NCBI RefSeq assembly: GCF_016907655.1
Contig: NZ_JAFBCL010000001.1
Span: 868,001 to 932,000 of the forward strand
Length of the DNA stretch: 64,000 nucleotides
Source: Saccharothrix algeriensis
Lineage (GTDB): Bacteria > Actinomycetota > Actinomycetes > Mycobacteriales > Pseudonocardiaceae
Reading direction: 5' to 3'
In this document: piece after piece, positions 33,038 through 40,259 of the stretch
Layout: the number at the start of each line of letters is the position of its first letter
Numbering within the stretch: the first letter of the stretch is position 1
Translations under genes and position numbers: made by a program
The notes under the pieces: model-generated
What the model saw: the letters and a program-made list of their open reading frames with translations, nothing else
What the model was told of the DNA's origin: nothing
The model's database searches: none

Positions 33038-33541
33038 TCAGGGCGCTCCGGCCGGGCGGTGGTGGCCGTACGGGACGGCGTCGAGCAGGGTCACGCGGAC
33101 GGTGCCGCCGGCGGGGACCCGGTAGGTGCGCTGCTCGCCCCGGCGCGCGCCCGACAGCGCCGCGCCCAGGGGCGAGTCCGGGGAGTAGACCTCGATGTCG
33201 CCGTGCTCGGCGGCGCGCATCCCCAGCAGGAACGTCTCGGTGTCGGCGGTGTCGTCGTACCGGACGGTGAGGACCATGCCCGGCTCGGCGACGCCGTCGT
33301 CGGGCGGGTCCTCGCCGACCACGGCGGTGTTGAGCAGCTCCTGGATCTCGCGGATGCGCTCCTGGCGCTGCCGGCGGCGGGCGGGGCTGCGCAGGTCGCC
33401 GTCGGGGTCGCCGGCCTCGTCGGCGACCCCGACGACCGGGGTCGCGTCGACGGCGAACAGGTCGGCGAGCTCGGCCCGCAGTCGTCGGTGGGCGTCCGGG
33501 GTCAGCCAGACGCGCTTGGTGGCGTGGTGGGTGCTGGTCAT
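33038..33541 (-). CDS. GreA/GreB-family transcription elongation factor-like protein
   Basis: A 167-residue Gre-like protein: an N-terminal coiled-coil hairpin (LTPDAHRRLRAELADL, RRRQRQERIREIQELLNTA) and a C-terminal FKBP-like domain (VEVYSPDSPLGAALSGARRG-type block, ending VTLLDAVPY). It may bind RNA polymerase through the secondary channel, as in other actinobacterial Gre paralogues. The coiled-coil tip retains acidic residues (VVGEDPPDDG is beyond it), but I cannot confirm the cleavage pair. ATG 33541 follows GAGGG. Standalone gene. Confidence 0.82.
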   Translation of the reverse strand: MTSTHHATKRVWLTPDAHRRLRAELADLFAVDATPVVGVADEAGDPDGDLRSPARRRQRQERIREIQELLNTAVVGEDPPDDGVAEPGMVLTVRYDDTADTETFLLGMRAAEHGDIEVYSPDSPLGAALSGARRGEQRTYRVPAGGTVRVTLLDAVPYGHHRPAGAP

Positions 33542-33727
33542 GGTCAGGCCCTCGTGGGTCGGGTGGCCGGGCGGCGGTGCGCCCGGCGCGGGAGCGGAAC
33601 GCGGTGCGGGAGTGCGGGGTGCGGTGCCGTCAGGGCGGCCGGGGGTGGGCCGCCCTGACGGCGGAGCGTCCGTGGGACCGGGTGGTGTTCGGCGCCGGTC
33701 CCGCGGACGGGAGGGTGGTCGGTGTGC

Positions 33728-34024
33728 TCAGCGGCGCGGCGGTCCGCCGGCGGTCCCGGGCGGCGCGGTCCCGGGCGGCACGGCCCCGGGCGGCGCGGTC
33801 CCGGGCGGCGCGGTGTCGGCGGCCGGCACCCTCGGCGGCTCCGACGCCGCGCCGGCCCCGGCGCGGCGGCCGAGGATGACCTCGACGTCGCGGGCGTAGC
33901 CGGTGGCGATGCGGGTGAGCATGTCGCGCTGCACGCGCAGCAGCTCGTTCTCCGCGCGCAGCCAGGTCAGCTCGGCGCGCTCCTCGCCGGTCAGCGGGAC
34001 GCCGGCGGGCTCTGCGGTGTCCAC
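33728..34024 (-). CDS. Small coiled-coil protein with Pro-rich repeat tail
   Basis: A 98-residue protein whose central helix LTGEERAELTWLRAENELLR resembles the leucine-zipper end of IS3-type OrfA proteins, but there is no helix-turn-helix and no OrfB nearby. The last 30 residues are repeats of APPG and TAPPG. It starts at GTG 34024, eight bases after the stop of the amino-acid dehydrogenase, so it is probably co-translated. Function unknown. Confidence 0.6.
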   Translation of the reverse strand: MDTAEPAGVPLTGEERAELTWLRAENELLRVQRDMLTRIATGYARDVEVILGRRAGAGAASEPPRVPAADTAPPGTAPPGAVPPGTAPPGTAGGPPRR

Positions 34025-34032
34025 GCCGCCGC

Positions 34033-35292
34033 TCAGCGCAGCGGGTCGAACGCGCGCAGCGCCTCGGGCTGCTTGCCGGTGGTGATCCGCTCGGCCAGCA
34101 GCCGCCCGGTGACCGGCCCGTGGGCCAGCCCCCACATGCCGTGCCCGCCCGCGACGTAGACGTGCCGGGCCCGCACCGCGCCGATCAGCGGCCGGCCGTC
34201 CGGGGTGACCGGGCGCGGGCCGACCCAGACGTCGCGGCGCTCGTCCCAGCGCACCCCGTCGAGCAGCGGCCGGGCCGAGGCGATGATCGCCGCGAGCCGC
34301 GCCGGGACGCCGGGGTCGTCGGGGCCGCGGAACTCCATCGTGCCCGCCACCCGCAGCGCGCCCTGGTACGGCGTGCACGCCACCCGCACGTCGGGCAGGT
34401 AGACCGGACCGGGCACCGGGCGGTCCACGGGCACGGTGAAGGAGTAGCCGCGGCCGGCCCGCACCGGGACGCGCACGCCCCACCTGCGCGCCATCCCGGA
34501 CAGCCACGCCCCGGTGGCCACGACCGCCACGTCGGCCGCCACGGCCTCGCCGCTGCGCGGGTGGACCGTGACCCCGGTGGGGTGGGTGCGGATGCCGACG
34601 GCCTCGAACAGCCGGATCGTGGCGCCCCGGGCGACCACCGCCCGGGCCAGGGCCTGCACGAAGCCGCCCGGGTCGAGGTAGCGCTGCCCCTCGATGCGCA
34701 CGCCGGCGTTGAGCGCGGGCGAGGCCAGCGGCACGTGCTCGCGCAGCCGGTCGCCGGACAGCTCGGTGTGCTCCACCGGCTGCCCGGCCTCGGCCATCCG
34801 GCGCAGCTCCCGCAGCAGCCCCCGCGCCTGCCGCGGGGTCTCGAACGCGGCGGTGATCGGCGCGTCGAGCGTGGGCGCGTCCACGCCGTTGGCGGTGAGG
34901 ACGTCGAAAGCCTCCAGGCACTCGTCGTTGAGCGGCAGGTTGGCCCGGACCGCGCGGGTCCAGGACGACCAGCGGCAGTGGGCGGCGAACCGCAGCAGGA
35001 ACGACCACAGCCCCGGGTCGGCCGACAGGGGGATGTGCAGCGGCGCGGTCGGGCTCAGCAGCGACCGCAGGCCGTAGCGCAGCACGGAGGGCTCGTTGAG
35101 CGGGATCGCGAGGCCGGGCGCGATCCACCCGGCGTTGCCCCAGGACGCGCCGGCGGCCACGCCCTTGCGGTCGACCACGGTCACCGCGACACCGCGCTCC
35201 TGGAGGAACCACGCGGTCGACAGGCCCACGATCCCCGCGCCGACCACGACCGCCGACCGCGGCCCGCCGTCGATGCGCTCGACGTCGACCAT
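34033..35292 (-). CDS. D-amino-acid dehydrogenase-like FAD oxidoreductase
   Basis: A 419-residue DAO/DadA-family flavoprotein. Features are VVVGAGIVGLSTAWFLQERG (FAD fold), ASWGNAGWIAPGL, GRGYSFTVPVDRPV, and the C-terminal GPRPVTPDGRPLIGA with VAGGHGMWGLAHGP. It should oxidise D-amino acids (D-alanine type) to keto acids and pass electrons to the quinone pool. ATG 35292 follows GGAGGTG. A PucR-type regulator lies 192 bases upstream on the same strand, a common pairing for amine and amino-acid catabolism. Confidence 0.9.
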   Translation of the reverse strand: MVDVERIDGGPRSAVVVGAGIVGLSTAWFLQERGVAVTVVDRKGVAAGASWGNAGWIAPGLAIPLNEPSVLRYGLRSLLSPTAPLHIPLSADPGLWSFLLRFAAHCRWSSWTRAVRANLPLNDECLEAFDVLTANGVDAPTLDAPITAAFETPRQARGLLRELRRMAEAGQPVEHTELSGDRLREHVPLASPALNAGVRIEGQRYLDPGGFVQALARAVVARGATIRLFEAVGIRTHPTGVTVHPRSGEAVAADVAVVATGAWLSGMARRWGVRVPVRAGRGYSFTVPVDRPVPGPVYLPDVRVACTPYQGALRVAGTMEFRGPDDPGVPARLAAIIASARPLLDGVRWDERRDVWVGPRPVTPDGRPLIGAVRARHVYVAGGHGMWGLAHGPVTGRLLAERITTGKQPEALRAFDPLR

Positions 35293-35484
35293 GACCACCT
35301 CCACCTGCGTCGTGCCTGCTGACGAAGCCAGCATCACCCGGACGCCCGAGCGGGGCGTTGTCCGTCCCCGACAATCTCGACCCGCGGTCTTGTCAGGGGT
35401 CGACAGCACTGCGGCCACGGGACTGCGCGAGCGCCCCGACCACGGGCTCGCCGGGCGCCCGCGGGGCCCCGGCCGGCGCCGGGA

Positions 35485-37020
35485 TCAGTCGTCCCCGGCC
35501 GCGGCGAGGTCGATGATCATGGCCAGCCGCTTGCGCGGGTCGTCCAGGCCGAGGGCGGTCACCTCGGCCATCCGGCGCAGCCGGTACCGGATGGTGTTCT
35601 GGTGCACGCCGAGCCGTTCGCCCGCCCGCACGAGGTCGCCCTGCGCCTCCAGCCACGCGCGCAGCGTCGGCACGTAGTGGGTGGCGTGCTCGCGGTCGTG
35701 GCGGCGCAGCTCGGCCACCGGACCGCGCGCCGGGGTCCGCCCCGACCGGGCGGCGGCCCGCAGGCGCTGCAGCAGGATGTCGTCCCAGGACTCGTCGTAG
35801 GCGGGCGGCGCGGCCTCCGGGGTGCGCGCCTCGTGCAGCGCCAGGCACTCGTCGGCCTCCTGCCTGCTCGCGGGCAGGTCCGTGGCCGTCGCCGGTCCAC
35901 CGATGCCGGCGGTCACCGTCACCTGCGCGGGCAGCGCGGCGCGCAGCAGCGCCACCCACTCCCGCGCCGCCACCACCTGCTCGCCGGGCAGGATCGTGTA
36001 GAGCGTGTTGCCCGACAGGGTGCTGCGGCCCGGCCGCGACCAGCCGAAACCGGTCGTGGCGCGCTCGAAGGCCAGCAGGAGCGCGGCGTGCCGCTCCGCG
36101 GCGATGTGCGCGCGCACCGCGATGATGCGCAGGCAGTCCTGGGGCAGCCCGAGCCGGCTGAGCACCGTCGCGGCGTCCGCGGTGCCCTCCAGCAGCCGCA
36201 TCGTCAGGTCGGACTCGACCTGGCGCTCCAGGTCGGCGCTGGCCCGCGAGCGCAGCAGGTGCAGCGCGACCGTGCGGGCGCCGTCGGCCAGCGCGGCGCA
36301 CCGCGCGCCGGTCAGCGGGCCGCCGCAGGTCACCCACACCGACCCCAGCAGCTCCCGGCCGGCGCGCACCGCCACCACCATGCGCCCCTTCAGGCCCTGC
36401 CCGGCGTCCGGCTCGACGAACAGCGGCTCGTCGGAGGCCGCCAGGTGGGCGAACACGCCGCGCCCCTCGAACAGCCCGCGCAACCGGTCGGGCGCCTGCC
36501 GCCCCAGGATGGTCTCCAGGCGGGCCGGGTCCGCGCCCTGCTGCGAGCTGGAGTAGGCCAGCACCCGGGACAGCCGGTCCTCGATGGTCACCGCGCCGCC
36601 GACCGCGCCGGCCAGGCTGTCGGCCAGCGCGAACAGGTCGGTCGGGCCCCGGCCGGACTCGGTCTCGCGGCCTTCCAGCACCAGCCCGTAGACCACGCCG
36701 GCGAGGTGGCTCCACGACACCTCGGGGTCCACCACCATCACCGCGACCCGCGCGGCCTCGCCGGCCGGCACGGCCGCCCGCTCGGCCTCGGGACCGCCGT
36801 GCACCAGGACCACGCAGGCCCGCGCCGCCACCGCCCACTCCACGGCCCGGTCCACCGACTCCGCGCCCACGGCCAGGAACACGTCGCCGTCCACGGCCCG
36901 CGTCCCGGCGGCCTCGCGGATCGCCACGCTGCGCAGCTCCGCCGACCGCGGGACCGGGCAGCAGGCCAACCGCACCCCGTAGCCGCCCAGCACGTTCACC
37001 AGGCGGTCCAACCTGACCAT
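35485..37020 (-). CDS. PucR/CdaR-family transcriptional regulator
   Basis: A 511-residue PucR regulator. Residues 1-125 are a PucR-type ligand-sensing domain (VDGDVFLAVG, VVLVHGG); the middle carries a GGDEF-like CdaR segment (QEADECLALHEA); the C-terminus is the PucR helix-turn-helix (LEAQGDLVRAGERLGVHQNT, then IRYRLRRMAEVTAL). It probably activates or represses the downstream D-amino-acid dehydrogenase in response to a nitrogen metabolite. The ATG at 37020 or GTG at 37026 starts it; the long upstream frame is non-coding. Divergent from the 46-residue zinc protein gene. Confidence 0.9.
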   Translation of the reverse strand: MVRLDRLVNVLGGYGVRLACCPVPRSAELRSVAIREAAGTRAVDGDVFLAVGAESVDRAVEWAVAARACVVLVHGGPEAERAAVPAGEAARVAVMVVDPEVSWSHLAGVVYGLVLEGRETESGRGPTDLFALADSLAGAVGGAVTIEDRLSRVLAYSSSQQGADPARLETILGRQAPDRLRGLFEGRGVFAHLAASDEPLFVEPDAGQGLKGRMVVAVRAGRELLGSVWVTCGGPLTGARCAALADGARTVALHLLRSRASADLERQVESDLTMRLLEGTADAATVLSRLGLPQDCLRIIAVRAHIAAERHAALLLAFERATTGFGWSRPGRSTLSGNTLYTILPGEQVVAAREWVALLRAALPAQVTVTAGIGGPATATDLPASRQEADECLALHEARTPEAAPPAYDESWDDILLQRLRAAARSGRTPARGPVAELRRHDREHATHYVPTLRAWLEAQGDLVRAGERLGVHQNTIRYRLRRMAEVTALGLDDPRKRLAMIIDLAAAGDD

Positions 37021-37151
37021 GAGCACCCCTGTCCCGAAGCCGACGACCCACCGTAACCGGCTGCGGGCGCGCCCCGCGCCGGGAGGAGAATGGGCCCGAC
37101 AACCGCGCCGCGCGGTCGCGGCGCGCGGGGGCGAGGAGGAGGGGACCGCGG

Positions 37152-37292
37152 ATGGCGGAGTCCGACGAGGGCGGCGACCCGGTGTGCTGGCTGTCGCGGG
37201 TGTGCCCGGAGTGCGGGGCGTTCGTCGAGGACGAGCCGCCGGCGGCGTGCCCGCGGTGCGGCGCGGTGGTGGCCGGGGGCGGTGCCCGGTGA
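37152..37292 (+). CDS. 46-residue double-CxxC zinc-ribbon protein
   Basis: A very small protein starting MAESDEGGDPVCWLSRVCPE, with two zinc knuckles (CPECGAF near residue 18 and CPRCGAV near residue 33). GGAGGAGGGG precedes the ATG. The last bases overlap the next gene by GTGA, so the two are coupled. Rubredoxin-like zinc ribbons of this kind are frequent in actinobacteria; its partner is probably the coupled membrane protein. Confidence 0.75.
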   Translation: MAESDEGGDPVCWLSRVCPECGAFVEDEPPAACPRCGAVVAGGGAR

Positions 37293-37741
37293 TCCTCGCC
37301 GCGGGCTCCCCCGGCGCGACCGCCACCGCGGTGGTCGCGGGCGCCGCCTGGGTGTGGCTGGGGATGGTGCTGGCGATCTCCTTCCTGGAGGCGCCGCTGA
37401 AGTTCCGGGCGCCCGGCGTGACGATCGCGCTCGGGCTGGGCATCGGCCGGCTGGTGTTCCGGGCGCTGAACACCGCCGAGGTGGTGCTGGCGGCGGTCGC
37501 GGTGGCGGCGGTCGCGGTGGGCGGGCCGCCCGCCCCGGTGCCGGTCGCGGTCGGCGTGGCGGTGGCCGTGCTGCTGGCGCAGCTGGCCGCGGTCCGGCCG
37601 GTGCTCAACCGGCGGTCCGACCGGGTCCTGGCGGGCGAGGACCCGCCCCGGTCGCGGGCCCACCTGGCCTACGTGGCGCTGGAGGTCGTCAAGGTGGTGG
37701 CGCTGGTCGTGCTGGGCGTGGCCGCGCTGGCGGCGGTGTGA
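37289..37741 (+). CDS. Four-helix membrane protein coupled to the zinc ribbon
   Basis: A 150-residue integral membrane protein, starting at GTG 37289 in the four-base overlap with the zinc-ribbon gene. Four hydrophobic helices are visible; the first loop holds FLEAPLKFRAPGVTIALGLG, with conserved-looking E-A-P and F-R-A-P points, and a later helix pair ends ALAAV. Length and layout resemble the DUF4149 or copper-resistance-like membrane families, but I cannot assign it. Confidence 0.75.
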   Translation: MILAAGSPGATATAVVAGAAWVWLGMVLAISFLEAPLKFRAPGVTIALGLGIGRLVFRALNTAEVVLAAVAVAAVAVGGPPAPVPVAVGVAVAVLLAQLAAVRPVLNRRSDRVLAGEDPPRSRAHLAYVALEVVKVVALVVLGVAALAAV

Positions 37742-37796
37742 GCGGCGGCCGGTCCGGCGGCGACCACCCCTGGGGGTCACCGGACCGGCCGGCGGG

Positions 37797-37970
37797 TCAG
37801 ACGGTCTCCACGTGCTTGCCGGTCAGGTCGTAGCGGACCTGCTTGGAACCGCGCGGCGCGGACACGTTGACCAGGATCCGCAGGTCCTCGCTGCACGGGA
37901 GCACCCGCTTGACGATGGCGTTGGTCGTCTTCGCGTCGGCCAGGCCGGTGGAGCCCGCCGCCTCGACCGG
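37797..37970 (-). pseudogene. 3' remnant of an unrecognised gene
   Basis: On the minus strand the last 55 codons (ending LTGKHVETV) have normal protein character, including NAIVKRVLPCSEDLRILVNV, but no start or upstream coding exists: beyond about 37970 the frame enters sequence that is coding on the other strand. It looks like the C-terminal tail of a truncated gene. Confidence 0.5.
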
Positions 37971-38294
37971 CTGGACGAGGCGTGGCGGCGGCACGCCGCC
38001 GCCCTGGCCCTGGCCACCGACCTCGGCGTGCCCGACAGCACCGCCGCGGCCCTGACCGCGCTGGGGTCCACCCGCGCCGCGCTGGGCCGCCGGGCGGAGG
38101 CGGTCGACCACCACCGGCGGGCGCTGGAGCCTGCGCGCGACATCGGCGACCGGGAGACCGAGGCGCCGGCCCACTGCGGCCTGTCCGAGCTGGGCGAGGA
38201 CCCCGGGCGCCACCGCGCCGAGGCGCTGCGGCCGGCCGAGGAGCTCGCCGACCACGCCATCGGCGTGCGCGCCCGCGCCCTGCTGCCCGGCTGA
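37971..38294 (+). pseudogene. Remnant of a TPR-containing regulator (AfsR/SARP-type tail)
   Basis: The plus-strand frame from about 37971 reads as TPR helices (LDEAWRRHAAALALATDLG, AALTALGSTRAALGRRAEAV, DHHRRALEPARDIGDRETEA) and ends normally at 38294. This matches the C-terminal TPR array of AfsR/SARP-like or NB-ARC regulators. There is no N-terminal part and no ribosome site; the upstream sequence belongs to the opposite-strand remnant. A decayed gene end, joined tail to tail with another. Confidence 0.55.
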
Positions 38295-38381
38295 GCCGGG
38301 CGCGCGGGGCGGTCGTCCCCTGCTGCCCGGCCGCCCGGTCCTCAGACGCCCGGTCCCCGGCCGCCCGGTCCCCGATCCTCA

Positions 38382-38465
38382 GCGCCAGGTCCTCGGCGCC
38401 AGGTCCTCGGCGCCAGGTCCTCGGCGCCCGGTCCTCGGCGCCCGGTCCTCGGCGCCCGGTCCTCA
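38382..38465. repeat. 14-bp minisatellite, six copies, reaching into msrA
   Basis: GCGCCMGGTCCTCG repeats six times without gaps from 38382, with looser copies from about 38330. The last unit contains the stop codon of the MsrA gene (38463-38465). A 14-base period is not a multiple of three. Confidence 0.88.
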
Positions 38466-38966
38466 GCGCTCGCCGAGCTGCCACTCCGGCCGGACGTAGT
38501 GGCAGGTGTAGCCGTTCGGGAAGCGCTCCAGGTAGTCCTGGTGCTCCGGCTCGGCCTCCCAGAAGTCACCGGCCTGGGTGACCTCGGTGACGACCTTGGC
38601 GGGCCACTTGCCCGACGCGTCCACGTCGGCGATGGTCTCCTCCGCGATCCGCTTCTGCTCGTCGCCGTCGTAGAAGATCGCCGAGCGGTAGCTCGTGCCG
38701 ACGTCGTTGCCCTGGCGGTCGCGGGTCGTCGGGTCGTGGACCTGGAAGAAGAACTCCAGGACCTGCCGGTAGGTCAGCTGCGCCGGGTCGAAGACGACCT
38801 CGATGGCCTCGGCGTGGCCGCCGTGGTGGCGGTAGGTCGCGTTCGGGACGTCGCCGCCGGTGTAGCCGACCCGGGTGGACAGGACGCCCGGGTGCCGGCG
38901 GAACAGGTCTTGCATGCCCCAGAAACAACCGCCGGCGAGGACGGCCTTCTCGGTCACGGTGGCCAT
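38463..38966 (-). CDS. msrA: Peptide methionine sulfoxide reductase A
   Basis: A 167-residue MsrA. The active site is [17 protein letters not shown], with catalytic Cys13 in [26 protein letters not shown] and [16 protein letters not shown] strands follow, and the end reads [18 protein letters not shown] with a second cysteine that can act in resolving. It reduces methionine-S-sulfoxide using thioredoxin. ATG 38966 is the family start; GGAG lies upstream. The stop codon is inside the 14-bp repeat array, so array slippage could change the tail. Confidence 0.95.
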   Translation of the reverse strand: MATVTEKAVLAGGCFWGMQDLFRRHPGVLSTRVGYTGGDVPNATYRHHGGHAEAIEVVFDPAQLTYRQVLEFFFQVHDPTTRDRQGNDVGTSYRSAIFYDGDEQKRIAEETIADVDASGKWPAKVVTEVTQAGDFWEAEPEHQDYLERFPNGYTCHYVRPEWQLGER

Positions 38967-39060
38967 GTGGTCGCTCCGCTCCTCAAGTCTCGGGCGCCTC
39001 GTGTCGTGGCGCCCACTCGGCTGAACGCCGCCGGGGCCGCGGATCATCCCGGCGCGGCTG

Positions 39061-39097
39061 TGACCCGCGACCGGTCGCGGGGACCGGTCGCGGGTCA
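39061..39097. terminator. Perfect hairpin overlapping a stop codon
   Basis: A 16-base perfect stem (39061-39076 with 39082-39097) with a 5-base loop. Its right arm contains the stop codon (39095-39097) of the 51-residue membrane gene on the minus strand, so it probably ends that transcript. Confidence 0.7.
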
Positions 39098-39250
39098 GCC
39101 CTGCGAGCGGGCCGGGTTGAGGTCCTCGACCAGGTCGAACAGCGGGGCGAGCAGGTCGAGGACCACCTCGCGGACCGGCGGCACCAGGATCACCAGCGCC
39201 ACCAGCAGCGCCACGTACGGCGCCACACCGCCCCTGCGCTTCGCGGCCAT
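39095..39250 (-). CDS. 51-residue single-pass membrane protein
   Basis: A small protein starting [20 protein letters not shown], one membrane helix (residues 10-24) after a basic start, then an acidic amphipathic end ([12 protein letters not shown]). GGTGAG precedes the ATG at 39250. The gene has its own terminator hairpin. No family is recognised; codon use is normal. Confidence 0.6.
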   Translation of the reverse strand: MAAKRRGGVAPYVALLVALVILVPPVREVVLDLLAPLFDLVEDLNPARSQG

Positions 39251-39312
39251 GCTCGCTCACCCCCGCACACGTTGCCGATCACAGCATGGCACGCGCCCGG
39301 CCGGCCCGAGGG

Positions 39313-39882
39313 CTACGGGGCCGCCACCAGGGGTTCGGCCGAGAACACCGCGCTGTCGTCCGGGGCCGGGCCCGCCGGGGACGCCGGTCGGCGCGACCAG
39401 AACCGGTCGACGGCCGCGCGCTCCTGCGCGTTGGGCTGCGCGTTGTCGCACCGGCCGCCGGCCATCACCTTGTCGCAGTTGCCGATGTCCTGCGGGTGGT
39501 TGAGCCCCAGGACGTGGCCGAACTCGTGCACGACGACCCGCAGCGTGCCCGCGCCGGACTGCTTGATCTGGTTGCGGTAGAAGGTGATCGTGCCCCTGGT
39601 GCAGCCGACGCAGCTCGCCGTGCCCGGCGCGGGCCCGTTCTGCGCGGTGACCGCGCTGATGCCGCCGGCGCCCTTGACCAGCCGGACGGCGGTGACGCCG
39701 GAGTTCCAGACCTGCGCCGCTTCGTCCACCAGGGGCGCCAGCTCGGCCGCCCGGCTCGCCTCGTAGTAGATGGTCCGCACCGCGGCTTCCGCCCGTGGCC
39801 GCGCGGTGGCGGCCGGCGCGCCGACCAGGCCGGCCGCGGTCGCACCGGCGATCAGCGCGGCGACAATCCTCGTTCGGGACAA
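39313..39882 (-). CDS. Snapalysin-type secreted zinc metalloprotease (M7)
   Basis: A 189-residue secreted protease. A TTG start at 39882 follows AAGGAG at ideal distance; then comes a signal peptide (RTRIVAALIAGATAAGLVGA, Ala-x-Ala cut site near residue 27). The zinc site is VVHEFGHVLGLNHPQD: H-E-x-x-H-x-x-G-x-x-H, the aspartate as usual third-sphere ligand in snapalysins. A disulfide pair, SCVGC, precedes it. It should cut milk-type protein substrates outside the cell. An ATAGC-N5-GCTAT dyad lies about 100 bases upstream (39979-39993). No divergent LysR gene is present. Confidence 0.87.
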   Translation of the reverse strand: MSRTRIVAALIAGATAAGLVGAPAATARPRAEAAVRTIYYEASRAAELAPLVDEAAQVWNSGVTAVRLVKGAGGISAVTAQNGPAPGTASCVGCTRGTITFYRNQIKQSGAGTLRVVVHEFGHVLGLNHPQDIGNCDKVMAGGRCDNAQPNAQERAAVDRFWSRRPASPAGPAPDDSAVFSAEPLVAAP

Positions 39883-40259
39883 GGGAGTGGCTCCTTCGCT
39901 CGCCCGACGTCGGCGCGGCGGTCCCGACACCGGTGGGTGACCAGCCCGAACGTAGCGGCGCGCGGTCCCGCCGACCAGATAGCAGCCGGCTATAACACCC
40001 CCCGCCGAATACCGCGCCGGCTCGGGGCGCCCTCGGCCCGCGATCGACCAGGGCACCGCTCAGTCCACATCGGACGAATTTGCCGGATTTCACGTCGATC
40101 ACCGCTCGTCTGGAACTCCTGGCGTTGATCGCTCGTCCACCTGGACCACAGCACGGTATCGCCTGCCCTCGGGCTCGGGTTGCGAACGGTAGCGGGTCCG
40201 CCGGATCGCGTCGGCGGAGGCGCGCGGGCACTCGGAGTGCTGCCGGGAACGGGCCGGGG
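39883..40259. other. Intergenic, one small dyad
   Basis: Between the snapalysin gene and the divergent hydrolase gene. The only structure I see is ATAGC-AGCCG-GCTAT at 39979-39993, which overlaps a possible TATAGC -10 box on the minus strand. No coding is supported. Confidence 0.4.

Noticed and set aside
33728..34024. Insertion-sequence OrfA at 33728-34024
   Set aside because: Only the zipper-like helix resembles OrfA; there is no DNA-binding domain, no OrfB, and no terminal repeats.
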